Source: Bacillota bacterium (GTDB lineage: Bacteria > Bacillota > Clostridia > Christensenellales > SZUA-584). From it: 64,000 bases of DNA. The notes beneath the pieces were generated by a model. It worked only from the letters and a program-made list of their open reading frames with translations. It searched no databases and was not told the origin of the DNA. Position 1 is the first letter of the stretch. Every line of letters starts with the position of its first letter. Location: the NCBI GenBank assembly GCA_023460085.1, contig JAEWRI010000038.1, positions 248,001-312,000 on the forward strand, read 5' to 3'. The position numbers and the translations under genes are program-made. This document shows, one piece after another, positions 40,917 to 49,346 of the stretch.

Positions 40917-41083
40917 AATCAACCTCTTCATTCTGAATACTGGAATACAGTATATCGAATACACGCGGCGATGTAAAGTGAAAAACGTCCGCCGCGCCGC
41001 CGTCCTGCCCCCGAAACGCTGTTTAAGTGCGCCGCCGCCGGTTTATATATGATTCGGATTCTCGTCATAAGGGTGGACGCGCT

Positions 41084-42778
41084 ATGGCAATCAAGCGAAA
41101 ATATCTCGGCGAACTGCTCATCGGCATGGGCATGATCACCCAGCAGCAGCTGGAGGAATGCCTGAAAGAGCAGAAAACATCGGGCGAGCGGCTGGGCAAG
41201 ATTCTGCGCGGCAAAGGCTACGTTACCGAACAGCAGCTGATGGAAATCATGGAATTTCAGCTGGGCATACCGCTTATCAACCTTGAAACGGTAAATTTTA
41301 CGCATTCGCTGGCAAAATATATGCCCATGGCGCTCGCGCGCAAGCACAAGATGCTTCCGGTTAAGGCGGAAGGCGGCAAGCTTTATATCGCCATGAGCGA
41401 TCCGCTGGACTTTATCGCCATCGAAGACGCGCGCATGGTATCCGGCCTTGATGTATCGCCGATGATAGCGCCGGAGCACGCCATCGAGACCGGCATCAAC
41501 AAGGTGTACGGCAATGAGTACGCCGAGACAGCGATCAAAGAGCTGGCGGAGGAGAACGCGCAGGAGGAAGAAGCCGAAGGCGAAGACGCCGGGAAGATCT
41601 CCAACGCGCCCATCGTTCGTCTGGTCAGCTCCATATTCGAGCAGGCTGCCAAAGCGAAAGCCAGCGACATCCACGTAGAGCCGGGCGAGAACGAGGTGCG
41701 CGTCCGCGTCCGTATCGACGGACAGCTCATCACGCTGCTCAACATCCCCAAGCGCGCGCAGTCGGCGGTTATCACGCGCCTCAAAATCATCGGCAACATG
41801 GACATCGCGGAAAAACGCGTGCCGCAGGACGGGCGCTATAAGCTCTCGGTAGGCGGCAACGAAATCGACGTGCGCATGTCTTCCCTGCCCACGGTGCACG
41901 GCGAGAAAATCGTCATGCGCCTGCTGGACAAGCAGAACTTCCTGATATCGAAGGAAAAGCTCGGCTTCTCCGGGGACAACATCCACAAATTTGAATCGCT
42001 GCTGCAGAATCCGCACGGTGTCATACTCGTCACCGGCCCTACGGGCAGCGGTAAATCCACCACGCTGTACGCCATGCTGAGCGAGCTCAACAAGGTGACG
42101 TCCAATATCATCACCGTGGAAGACCCGGTGGAGTACACCATGCCGGGCATCAATCAGGTACAGGTGAACACCAAGGCCGGGCTGACGTTTGCCGCAGGGC
42201 TGCGCTCCATACTGCGTCAGGACCCCGACATCATCATGGTCGGCGAGATCCGCGATCAGGAAACGGTGGACATCGCCATACGCGCGGCCATTACGGGCCA
42301 CCTTGTGCTTTCCACCATTCATACCAACGACGCCCCCGGCACCATCTCGCGCCTGACGGACATGGGCGTGCCGCCGTTCATGCTGGCCGCCTCTCTCGTT
42401 GGCGTGCTGTCCCAGCGGCTGGTGAAAAAAATATGCCCCTTCTGCAAGATGGAATACACGCCCACCGCGTTCGAGCTGCAGGCAGCCGGATTGCCCCCGG
42501 ACTATAAAACGCCGCTTTACATCGGAAAAGGCTGTTCCTACTGCAATGAAACGGGGTATAAGGGGCGCATGGCGGTGCACGAGATTCTCGTGGTGGACAG
42601 GGAGGTGCGCGATATGATCACTACCGGTCACAGTGTCGACGATATCCGGGATTACGCAATTAAGAAGCAGCACATGAGCACCATCGGCACCGGGTGCACC
42701 GCGCTGATGGAGAAGGGCGAAACCACCATTCATGAGGTGATCCACACCGCGTACGCCTATCAGGGGGATGCCCAATGA
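41084..42778 (+). CDS. pilB: Type IV pilus assembly ATPase PilB
   Basis: 564 residues from the ATG at 41084 (GGGTGGA upstream). The N-terminal MshEN-type domain (about 1-140; LGELLIGMGMITQQQLEECL), which in relatives binds cyclic-di-GMP, is followed by the secretion-ATPase core with Walker A GPTGSGKST (about 322-330), ILRQDPDIIMVGEIRDQET, and a zinc-binding CPFC...CSYCNETG region. PilB drives pilus extension. It is first in the pilB-pilT-pilC-pilin operon. The GGDEF protein at 7090 could supply the nucleotide signal; that link is inferred. Confidence 0.94.
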   Translation: MAIKRKYLGELLIGMGMITQQQLEECLKEQKTSGERLGKILRGKGYVTEQQLMEIMEFQLGIPLINLETVNFTHSLAKYMPMALARKHKMLPVKAEGGKLYIAMSDPLDFIAIEDARMVSGLDVSPMIAPEHAIETGINKVYGNEYAETAIKELAEENAQEEEAEGEDAGKISNAPIVRLVSSIFEQAAKAKASDIHVEPGENEVRVRVRIDGQLITLLNIPKRAQSAVITRLKIIGNMDIAEKRVPQDGRYKLSVGGNEIDVRMSSLPTVHGEKIVMRLLDKQNFLISKEKLGFSGDNIHKFESLLQNPHGVILVTGPTGSGKSTTLYAMLSELNKVTSNIITVEDPVEYTMPGINQVQVNTKAGLTFAAGLRSILRQDPDIIMVGEIRDQETVDIAIRAAITGHLVLSTIHTNDAPGTISRLTDMGVPPFMLAASLVGVLSQRLVKKICPFCKMEYTPTAFELQAAGLPPDYKTPLYIGKGCSYCNETGYKGRMAVHEILVVDREVRDMITTGHSVDDIRDYAIKKQHMSTIGTGCTALMEKGETTIHEVIHTAYAYQGDAQ

Positions 42779-43824
42779 ACTTGTTAACGCTGCTTGAAAC
42801 CGCCATGGCAATGGACGCCTCCGACGTGCACGTCTCCGTGGGCATTCCGCCCATGGCGCGTGTCAGCGGTTCTCTTACGCCCCTTGCCGACTTTAAGGTA
42901 ACTCCCGAGATTTCACTCGCTTTTGCGAAAGAAATCATGAACGCGGCGCAGTGGGAAACGTTTGAAAGCCTCGGCGAGTGCGACTTCTCCATTTCGGTGC
43001 CGGGCAAGTACCGCTTCCGCGTGAATACCTTCCGTCAGCGGCAAAGCGTATCCATCGCACTGCGGCTGATCAAGAGCAGTCCGCCCGACATCAACGAGCT
43101 GGGGTTGCCGCCCATCGTGAGCGCGCTGTGCAACTACACGCGCGGCATCATACTCGTCACCGGCCCTACCGGCAGCGGTAAATCCACCACGCTGGCGTCG
43201 ATGATCGACTACATCAACCGCAGCCGCAGCGCACACATCATTACGCTGGAAGATCCCATCGAGTATCTGCATCGTCACAAGAAATGCATCGTCAACCAGC
43301 GCGAAATCGGGGTGGATTCCCACAGCTATGCCGCGGCATTGCGCGCCGCGCTGCGCGAGGACCCGGACGTCATACTCATCGGCGAAATGCGCGACCTGGA
43401 GACCATCGGTATCGCGCTGACCGCTGCCGAGACGGGGCATCTCGTGCTGTCCACGCTGCACACCACGGGCGCCGCCAAAACCATCGACCGCGTCATCGAC
43501 GTATTCCCGCCCTTCCAGCAGCAGCAGGTGCGCATGCAGCTGTCCATGACGCTGGTGGCGGTCATCTCTCAGCAGCTGCTCATTTCCACCGACAACAAGA
43601 GCCGCGTCATCGCGGTGGAAACCATGATCGCCAACGCGGCGGTGCGCAACCTCATCCGGGAAAATAAAATTCATCAGGTCGTCAGCGCAATGCAGTCTTC
43701 CAGCACCAACGGCATGCAGATGATGGACAACGCGCTGGCCCAGCTGTATCGCTCGGGCAAAATCTCGCGCGAGGTCGCCTACGCCTATTCGATGGACAAG
43801 AACTATATATCAACGCTGCTGTAG
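42775..43824 (+). CDS. pilT: Twitching motility ATPase PilT
   Basis: 349 residues, a usual length. It has DASDVHVSVGIPPMARVSG, Walker A GPTGSGKST (about 127-135), the Asp box LEDPIEYLH, Walker B VILIGEMRDLETI, and a His box STLHTTGAA. PilT depolymerises pili, so the system should retract and allow twitching or DNA uptake. It overlaps pilB by ATGA. No PilU-like second copy is seen. Confidence 0.93.
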   Translation: MNLLTLLETAMAMDASDVHVSVGIPPMARVSGSLTPLADFKVTPEISLAFAKEIMNAAQWETFESLGECDFSISVPGKYRFRVNTFRQRQSVSIALRLIKSSPPDINELGLPPIVSALCNYTRGIILVTGPTGSGKSTTLASMIDYINRSRSAHIITLEDPIEYLHRHKKCIVNQREIGVDSHSYAAALRAALREDPDVILIGEMRDLETIGIALTAAETGHLVLSTLHTTGAAKTIDRVIDVFPPFQQQQVRMQLSMTLVAVISQQLLISTDNKSRVIAVETMIANAAVRNLIRENKIHQVVSAMQSSSTNGMQMMDNALAQLYRSGKISREVAYAYSMDKNYISTLL

Positions 43825-43845
43825 GCGGCGTGGAGGTGAGCGGTT

Positions 43846-45048
43846 ATCAAATACCTGTATAAAGCGGCCAACCGTGCCGGACATACCGTGGAAGGCATCA
43901 TCGAAGCGGCGGATAATAAAGCCGTGCTGTTTGCGCTGCGCTCCAAGGCGCTGTACCTGCTGGAGCTGACGGAGGTAAAACCCAGCGCTTCGGTCGATAT
44001 TACGCTGGGTTCGTCCAAAATTCCGAAAAAGACGCTTGCCGTATTCTGTACACAGTTCGCCAGCATACTCAAGGCAGGGGTGCCGTTGGTGCAGGCGATT
44101 AACATTCTTGTAGAGCAGGCCGAGCACAAACAGCTAAAGCGGATATTGCAGAGCGTCAGCGACGATTTGCAGAGCGGCAAAGGGCTCTCTGAGGCGCTTG
44201 CCGTTCACGAAAAATACCTGCCCAGCATGATGATAAAGCTCATCGAGGCGGGCGAGATGAGCGGCACGCTGGATCACTCGCTGCAGCGGCTGGCGCTGCA
44301 GTTTGAAAAGGACTATAAACTCACGCGTAAAATCAGGAGCGCGATGATGTACCCCATCGTCGTCGGCATCCTGGCGGTGATCGTGGTCATCTTCCTGCTC
44401 GTGTTCATCATGCCCAAGTTCACCTCGCTTTTTGACAGCATGGGCGCGGACCTTCCCGGCATCACCAAGTTTATGCTGGGCCTTTCCAACGCGGTGACCC
44501 AGGGCTGGCTGTTCATACTGGGCAGCATCATACTGATATATGCCGCCTTCCGATTCTATAAGGCAAGCCCCACAGGGCGGCTGCAGATCGATACCATCAA
44601 GCTGAAGATGCCCGTTGTAAAAAAGACGATGACCCGCATACTGGCCGCGCGATTCGCGCGCACGCTGTCCACGCTGACGGCGTCGGGCGTATCGCTGACG
44701 CAGTCGCTGCGTATCGGTGCCAAGGTCGTCGCCAACAAGGTGGCCGAGCTGCGGCTGCTGGACGTTGAGGAGCAGATTAAGCGCGGCAAAACGCTGCACG
44801 GGGCCATTGCGGGCGAGACCATGTTCCCGAATCTGCTGATGCATATGATTAAAATCGGCGAGGAATCGGGCACGCTGGATCAGATGCTGGAGAAAGCGGC
44901 GGACTATTTTGAAGAGGAAGCGGAAGCGTCTATCGGCAAGCTGACCGCGCTGCTGCAGCCCATTATGCTGGTGTTCGTGGCGGCTATCGTGCTGCTCATC
45001 ATTCTCTCGGTCATGATGCCAATATTCTCCATATATAATACCATTTAA
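43846..45048 (+). CDS. pilC: Type IV pilus inner-membrane protein PilC
   Basis: About 400 residues. Two T2SSF domains (about 70-190 and 275-395) and three membrane helices (about 166-190, 222-240 and 372-395) match PilC/GspF. The start is unusual: homology begins at KYLYKAANRAGHTVEG, and a perfect GGAGGTGA (43832-43839) is spaced for an ATC codon at 43846; an in-frame stop lies at 43837-43839. The first conventional in-frame start is GTG at 43888, which would remove the conserved N-terminus and lacks a ribosome site. ATC initiation or a base error are the options. Confidence 0.85.
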   Translation: MKYLYKAANRAGHTVEGIIEAADNKAVLFALRSKALYLLELTEVKPSASVDITLGSSKIPKKTLAVFCTQFASILKAGVPLVQAINILVEQAEHKQLKRILQSVSDDLQSGKGLSEALAVHEKYLPSMMIKLIEAGEMSGTLDHSLQRLALQFEKDYKLTRKIRSAMMYPIVVGILAVIVVIFLLVFIMPKFTSLFDSMGADLPGITKFMLGLSNAVTQGWLFILGSIILIYAAFRFYKASPTGRLQIDTIKLKMPVVKKTMTRILAARFARTLSTLTASGVSLTQSLRIGAKVVANKVAELRLLDVEEQIKRGKTLHGAIAGETMFPNLLMHMIKIGEESGTLDQMLEKAADYFEEEAEASIGKLTALLQPIMLVFVAAIVLLIILSVMMPIFSIYNTI

Positions 45049-45147
45049 AAAATTTGGGCAAGGATGTTTCATCCCGGATAAACCCGGTTATATAGATGTG
45101 TAGCCTTCCAATTTACACATTTATCAGTTAAGGAAAGGAGAAATATA

Positions 45148-45501
45148 ATGTTTAATCCCAGAAGGAACAAGAAAGGCTTCACCCTCATCGAACTGATCGT
45201 TGTTATTGCTATCCTCGCCATATTGGCGGCAATCGCGATCCCGTCCATTTCCGGCCTCATCGGAAACGCGGAAGACAAGGTGAACCTCGCCAACGCCACA
45301 ACCATCGCAACTTCGATCAATGCCTACAACCTGACCAACACCACACCGATTAAAGGCACTGCTTCCGCGGAGGCCACGCTGAAGGCCGCGGATCTTTGGC
45401 CGGACCAGCTGGCCGAAGCAGATGTCGAGGATGCCCTTGCTTTGATTGCCATTGATGCCGACGGTGTTGCAACCGTAGTCGAGGTCGCAGCCGAAGAATG
45501 A
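45148..45501 (+). CDS. Type IV prepilin
   Basis: 117 residues with AAGGAAAGGAG before the ATG. The prepilin cleavage site is KKG/FTLIEL with Glu5, followed by a hydrophobic helix to about residue 35. The C-terminal domain is small (about 80 residues), Ala-rich and acidic, with no cysteines. It is the probable major pilin, the last gene of the pilus operon, with its own strong terminator. The peptidase (PilD-like) and PilM/N/O genes are not in the window. Confidence 0.92.
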   Translation: MFNPRRNKKGFTLIELIVVIAILAILAAIAIPSISGLIGNAEDKVNLANATTIATSINAYNLTNTTPIKGTASAEATLKAADLWPDQLAEADVEDALALIAIDADGVATVVEVAAEE

Positions 45502-45524
45502 TGATAACCGGCTTCATCAACTAG

Positions 45525-45553
45525 CGGAAGGGAGTATCCCTTCCGTTTTTCTT
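45525..45553 (+). terminator. Terminator of the pilus operon
   Basis: A perfect 9-bp stem CGGAAGGGA/TCCCTTCCG with a GTA loop, followed by TTTTTCTTT. Confidence 0.92.
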
Positions 45554-45574
45554 TGCCCGCGCCGTCTGCGCAGA

Positions 45575-45603
45575 TTGCGCAAGCCATGCGCCGGGTGTAT
45601 AAT
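45575..45603 (+). promoter_or_regulatory. Promoter of the ABC exporter gene
   Basis: TTGCGC (45575-45580), a 17-base spacer and TATAAT (45598-45603), 37 bases before the start codon. Confidence 0.65.
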
Positions 45604-45640
45604 ACGGCTTGGCAAATACCGATTGCGCAAAGGATGGACT

Positions 45641-47398
45641 ATGGATAACAACCGCAAGCCAAAAGGTGTGTTTCACGCTTTCATCTCGTACTACCGCCCT
45701 CACATGGGGCTTTTTTCGCTTGATATGGCGTGCGCGCTGCTGATCGCCGCGGTGGATCTCGCGTTTCCGCTTGCTTCTCGCTACGCGATGAGCAGCCTGC
45801 TGCCCAATCACGCCTATCAGCCCTTTTTTATACTCATGGGCGCTTTTCTGCTGGTATACCTGCTGCGCTCCGGGCTGGAGTACGTGGTGACCTACTGGGG
45901 ACATACGCTGGGCGTGCGCATGGAAGCCGACATGCGCCGCGATCTCTTCACGCACCTGCAGACGCTGTCCTTCCGCTTCTATGACAAGAACCGTACGGGG
46001 CAGCTGATGTCCCGGGTGACAACCGACCTCTTCGACATCACCGAGCTGGCGCACCACGGCCCGGAGGATTTCTTCATCGCGGTGCTCACCATACTGGGGG
46101 CTTTTCTCGTGATGCTGACCATCAGCTGGCCGCTGGCGCTGGTGCTCATGGTGCTGGTACCGGTGGCCGTAGGCTTCATGCTGCTGCAGCGGGGGCGCAT
46201 GATGTCGGCATCGAAGAAGGTAAAGGAGCGCACCGCGGGCATCAATGCGGGCCTGGAGTCCAGCATTTCGGGTGCGCGGGTGGCCAAGGCCTTTACCAAT
46301 GAGTCCTATGAGATCGACAAGTTTGAGGAAAACAACGAAAGCTTCAAGCGCAGCAAGCGCGAGTATTACTCCGCGATGGGCGTATTCGCCAGCGGCATGG
46401 GCTTCTTCACCAACGCCTTCAATCTGGCCGTCATCGCCTTCGGAGGATACCTCATCATGCGCAGCGAGTCTGCCCCCGGAGGCTTCAGCTATGTGGATCT
46501 CGTTACATTCACGCTCTATGTGGGCACATTCCTGCAGCCCATCCGCCGCCTGACCAACTTCATGGAGGCGTTCACAAGCGGCGCGGCAGGCTTCAAGCGC
46601 TTCCGGGAGCTGCTTGCGGAACAGCCCGACATCACCGACGCGCCCAGCGCGCAGCCGCTTCAGAACGTGCGCGGCAATATCGAATTCGATAACGTCAGCT
46701 TCGCGTACAATGACCATACGCAGGTACTTCGGGACCTCTCGCTGCACATCGGTGCGGGCCGGACGCTTGCGCTGGTGGGGCCTTCCGGCGGCGGCAAAAC
46801 CACGCTGTGCCACCTCATTCCGCGCTTCTACGAGGTCACCGAGGGCAGCATCCGCATCGACGGGCACAACATAAAGGACGTAACGCTGCTGTCTCTGCGG
46901 CAGAGCATCGGCATCGTGTCGCAGGATGTATTTCTCTTTGCGGGCAGCGTGAAGGAGAACATCCGTTACGGGCGCGTGGGCGCTACCGACGCGGAAATCG
47001 TGGCGGCCGCGAAGCGCGCGGAAATCCACGGCATGATCATGGAGATGGAAAATGGCTATGACACGCAGGTGGGAGAACGCGGCGTGCGGCTTTCCGGCGG
47101 GCAGAAGCAGCGCATCGCCATCGCGCGCATCTTCCTTAAGAATCCGCCCATTCTGATACTGGACGAAGCGACCTCCGCGCTGGATACCATTACCGAGGCA
47201 AAGATTCAGCAGTCGTTCGAGGAGCTGTCCAAAGGCCGTACCACGCTGGTCATCGCGCACCGGCTGTCCACGGTCAAGAGCGCCGACGAGATCATCGTCA
47301 TCGGCGAGGAGGGTGTGCTGGAGCGCGGCACGCACGAGCAGCTGCTGGCAAAGGGCGGCGAATACGCGGCGCTCTACAAGAGTCAGTTTCGGGAATAG
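45641..47398 (+). CDS. ABC exporter, fused permease and ATPase
   Basis: 585 residues from the ATG at 45641. Six membrane helices (about 15-310) form a type IV exporter domain with the ENNESFKRSKREYYSAMGVF coupling region. The ATPase domain has Walker A GPSGGGKTT (about 375-383), signature LSGGQKQR and Walker B LILDEATSALD. Homodimeric half-exporters of this kind move lipids, drugs or peptides; substrate is unknown. Single-gene unit with its own promoter and terminator. Confidence 0.92.
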   Translation: MDNNRKPKGVFHAFISYYRPHMGLFSLDMACALLIAAVDLAFPLASRYAMSSLLPNHAYQPFFILMGAFLLVYLLRSGLEYVVTYWGHTLGVRMEADMRRDLFTHLQTLSFRFYDKNRTGQLMSRVTTDLFDITELAHHGPEDFFIAVLTILGAFLVMLTISWPLALVLMVLVPVAVGFMLLQRGRMMSASKKVKERTAGINAGLESSISGARVAKAFTNESYEIDKFEENNESFKRSKREYYSAMGVFASGMGFFTNAFNLAVIAFGGYLIMRSESAPGGFSYVDLVTFTLYVGTFLQPIRRLTNFMEAFTSGAAGFKRFRELLAEQPDITDAPSAQPLQNVRGNIEFDNVSFAYNDHTQVLRDLSLHIGAGRTLALVGPSGGGKTTLCHLIPRFYEVTEGSIRIDGHNIKDVTLLSLRQSIGIVSQDVFLFAGSVKENIRYGRVGATDAEIVAAAKRAEIHGMIMEMENGYDTQVGERGVRLSGGQKQRIAIARIFLKNPPILILDEATSALDTITEAKIQQSFEELSKGRTTLVIAHRLSTVKSADEIIVIGEEGVLERGTHEQLLAKGGEYAALYKSQFRE

Positions 47399-47419
47399 TC
47401 CCCCGAGGGTATGCATCAT

Positions 47420-47464
47420 ACCGGCTATCGGACGGATCGGTGTCTGATACGCCGGTTTTTTTAT
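47420..47464 (+). terminator. Terminator of the ABC exporter gene
   Basis: Outer stem ACCGGC/GCCGGT and inner TATC/GATA with a long loop, followed by TTTTTTT. Confidence 0.65.
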
Positions 47465-47841
47465 CATCTCAGCATATAGTTCAACGACCAGATAAGGCTG
47501 TGCTTGTCCTCCACCACCGCGTGCAGCGCGCCCCACTCCGTCTGCTTCAGCTCGAACCGTACGCCGCCGCCCTCCTGCAGCGCGCCGTACAGCCGGCGCA
47601 GCTCCTCTTCGGATTCCATCTCCAGCACCAGCACCACGCTGCCGTATACCATATCCCCGGCGAAGCTGAACTTGTCGTGAAAGTACAGCGAAATGCCGGG
47701 CGATATATACAACTCCGCGTGCATGATTTCGCCGCTGGGCGTCTTATTTACGTCGCGCAGTTCACCGCCGAATATGGCGCGGTAATACTCCAGCTTTTCC
47801 TCGCACTCCTTCAGCGTGATATCGGGCGTTATCTTCTTCAT
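47464..47841 (-). CDS. VOC family (glyoxalase-fold) protein
   Basis: 125 residues. It begins ITPDITLKECEEKLEYYRAIFGGEL and shows the PhnB-like pattern of paired beta-alpha-beta-beta-beta units, with HAELYISPGISLYFHDKF in the middle and ELKQTEWGALHAVVEDKHSL at the end. Related proteins bind antibiotics or act as metal-dependent enzymes. Candidate ligands are His and Glu residues in those segments; function is not assigned. AGAGGGG precedes the ATG. Confidence 0.85.
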   Translation of the reverse strand: MKKITPDITLKECEEKLEYYRAIFGGELRDVNKTPSGEIMHAELYISPGISLYFHDKFSFAGDMVYGSVVLVLEMESEEELRRLYGALQEGGGVRFELKQTEWGALHAVVEDKHSLIWSLNYMLR

Positions 47842-48032
47842 GCGTACCCCTCTTTTCGTTTTGGTTAGTTTGAGCCGTATGAAGCGGATTATGCGGGCAG
47901 AAAAGCAACCCCGGCATAGTTGTCATGCCCGCAAACCTGCGGTATAATGCGAAAGAAGCGGACGGTTTCCCGCCGCTCATCCTTCCCGCAGGCCGCGGGA
48001 CTCCAAAAAAACAATCGTACTGGGGACAAGCG

Positions 48033-48197
48033 ATGGAAAAAATACTGCGGTTTCTGATACTCGCCGTGCTGGTGGGCGCGGCTGTCGTCGCAGGCTTCTA
48101 CATACTGAAGCTCGTGTTTAAGCTTCTGGTCATCGGCGCCATTGTGATTGCGATACTCGCGCTGGTGGGCGCGTGGAAACGCCCGGCACAGGGCTGA
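48033..48197 (+). CDS. Small hydrophobic membrane protein
   Basis: 54 residues with GGGGACA before the ATG. Almost the whole chain is hydrophobic, forming two short helices or one long hairpin, with a short basic C-terminus. It ends 10 bases before the acyltransferase gene. I do not recognise a family; it may be a small accessory of the acyltransferase. Confidence 0.65.
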   Translation: MEKILRFLILAVLVGAAVVAGFYILKLVFKLLVIGAIVIAILALVGAWKRPAQG

Positions 48198-48207
48198 AGG
48201 AGGCATC

Positions 48208-49275
48208 ATGCGCCGCTATGGTTTTGACTGGCTCCGCGTGGGCGTCATCTTTCTGCTGTTCCCCTTCCACACCGCGCGCGTATTCGATGCGTGGGAGCCC
48301 AACTATGCCAAGGGCATCGTAAACGGCTTTTCCACGTGGTTCGTCGCTTCCGTGGGCTTTTGGTTCATGCCGCTGCTGTTTATCATCGCGGGCTATTCCT
48401 CTTATGCCGCGCTGGAAAAGCGCACGCCGGGCCAGTACATGCGCGAGCGCACGCTTCGGCTGCTCGTTCCGCTGCTCTTCGGCCTGCTGCTCATCGTGCC
48501 GCCGCAAGGGTACATTGCGCGGCTGGAGGGCGGGTTCACCGGAAACTACCTGCAGTTTCTCGGCCAGTACTTCCCGAACTTTTCCGACCTCTCGGGCTAC
48601 ACCGGCTATTTTACGCCCGCGCACCTGTGGTTCATACTTTACCTGTTCGTCATCAGCGCGGCGCTGCTGCCGCTGCTGCGGAAAATGCGCAAGCACCCGG
48701 AAAAGCTGCGGTGGGCGGCTAAGCCCTGGGTGCTGCTGCTGGGCTTTCTCCCCGTAGCCTTGATGGAGGCGCTGCCCGATATCGGCGGCAAAAACCTCTT
48801 TTACTATGCCATGCTGTTTCTGCTGGGCGCGGTAATCGCCACGTCCGGCACCTTCATGGATACCCTGCGCCGTCTGCGCTGGCCGCTGCTGGCGGGCGGT
48901 ATCACATTCTCCACCGCGTACATGCTTCTTGCCGGGTTCTGCGGCTGGCCGGAGGACTGGAGCGCCGCGAGCATCGGCTTCTCCGCGATGCGCAACCTCT
49001 CCGCATGGCTGATGGCGCTGGGCCTCATGGGCGTCTCCGACGTTTATCTCAACAAACCATCAAAGGCTTTGGCCTACCTGTCGCGTGCGTCGTACCCCGT
49101 ATACCTCGTCCACCAGACGCTCATCGTCGTCATTGCGCACTTCGTCATTCAGAGCGGCCTCGGCGCAGCGCCGCAGTTTTTGCTCATCATGGCGGGCGCG
49201 CTGGCAGCCTCCCCTGGCATATATGAAGTATGCCGCCGGTTCAGGGCGACACGGTTTATGCTGGGAATCAAATAA
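48208..49275 (+). CDS. Membrane acyltransferase (acyltransferase 3 family)
   Basis: 355 residues from the ATG at 48208 with GAAGGAGG upstream. About ten membrane helices; N-terminal RRYGFDWLRVGVIFLLFPFH contains the family's Arg/His region, and GFWFMPLLFIIAGYSSYAAL follows. The C-terminal SRASYPVYLVHQTLIVVIAH is typical. Members O-acylate glucans, peptidoglycan or exopolysaccharides at the membrane. The OpgC-like subgroup is closest by appearance. Confidence 0.88.
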   Translation: MRRYGFDWLRVGVIFLLFPFHTARVFDAWEPNYAKGIVNGFSTWFVASVGFWFMPLLFIIAGYSSYAALEKRTPGQYMRERTLRLLVPLLFGLLLIVPPQGYIARLEGGFTGNYLQFLGQYFPNFSDLSGYTGYFTPAHLWFILYLFVISAALLPLLRKMRKHPEKLRWAAKPWVLLLGFLPVALMEALPDIGGKNLFYYAMLFLLGAVIATSGTFMDTLRRLRWPLLAGGITFSTAYMLLAGFCGWPEDWSAASIGFSAMRNLSAWLMALGLMGVSDVYLNKPSKALAYLSRASYPVYLVHQTLIVVIAHFVIQSGLGAAPQFLLIMAGALAASPGIYEVCRRFRATRFMLGIK

Positions 49276-49304
49276 GGCAACGGCTTTCTTTCGACGCCGT
49301 TGCC
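49276..49304. terminator. Hairpin between convergent acyltransferase and channel genes
   Basis: A perfect 9-bp stem GGCAACGGC/GCCGTTGCC with an 11-base loop. T-tracts are weak on both sides, but placement fits a shared terminator. Confidence 0.6.
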
Positions 49305-49346
49305 TTCCAGAGGAAAGGGCTTCCTCCGCCTGTTCCGGCTTTACCC

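Noticed and set aside
40928..42811. Long minus-strand open frame opposite pilB
   Set aside because: pilB has Walker motifs and operon coupling on the plus strand; the antisense product has no recognisable domain and no ribosome site.
45521..47536. Long minus-strand open frame opposite the ABC exporter
   Set aside because: Arg/His-rich translation typical of antisense frames; the plus strand carries all ABC motifs.
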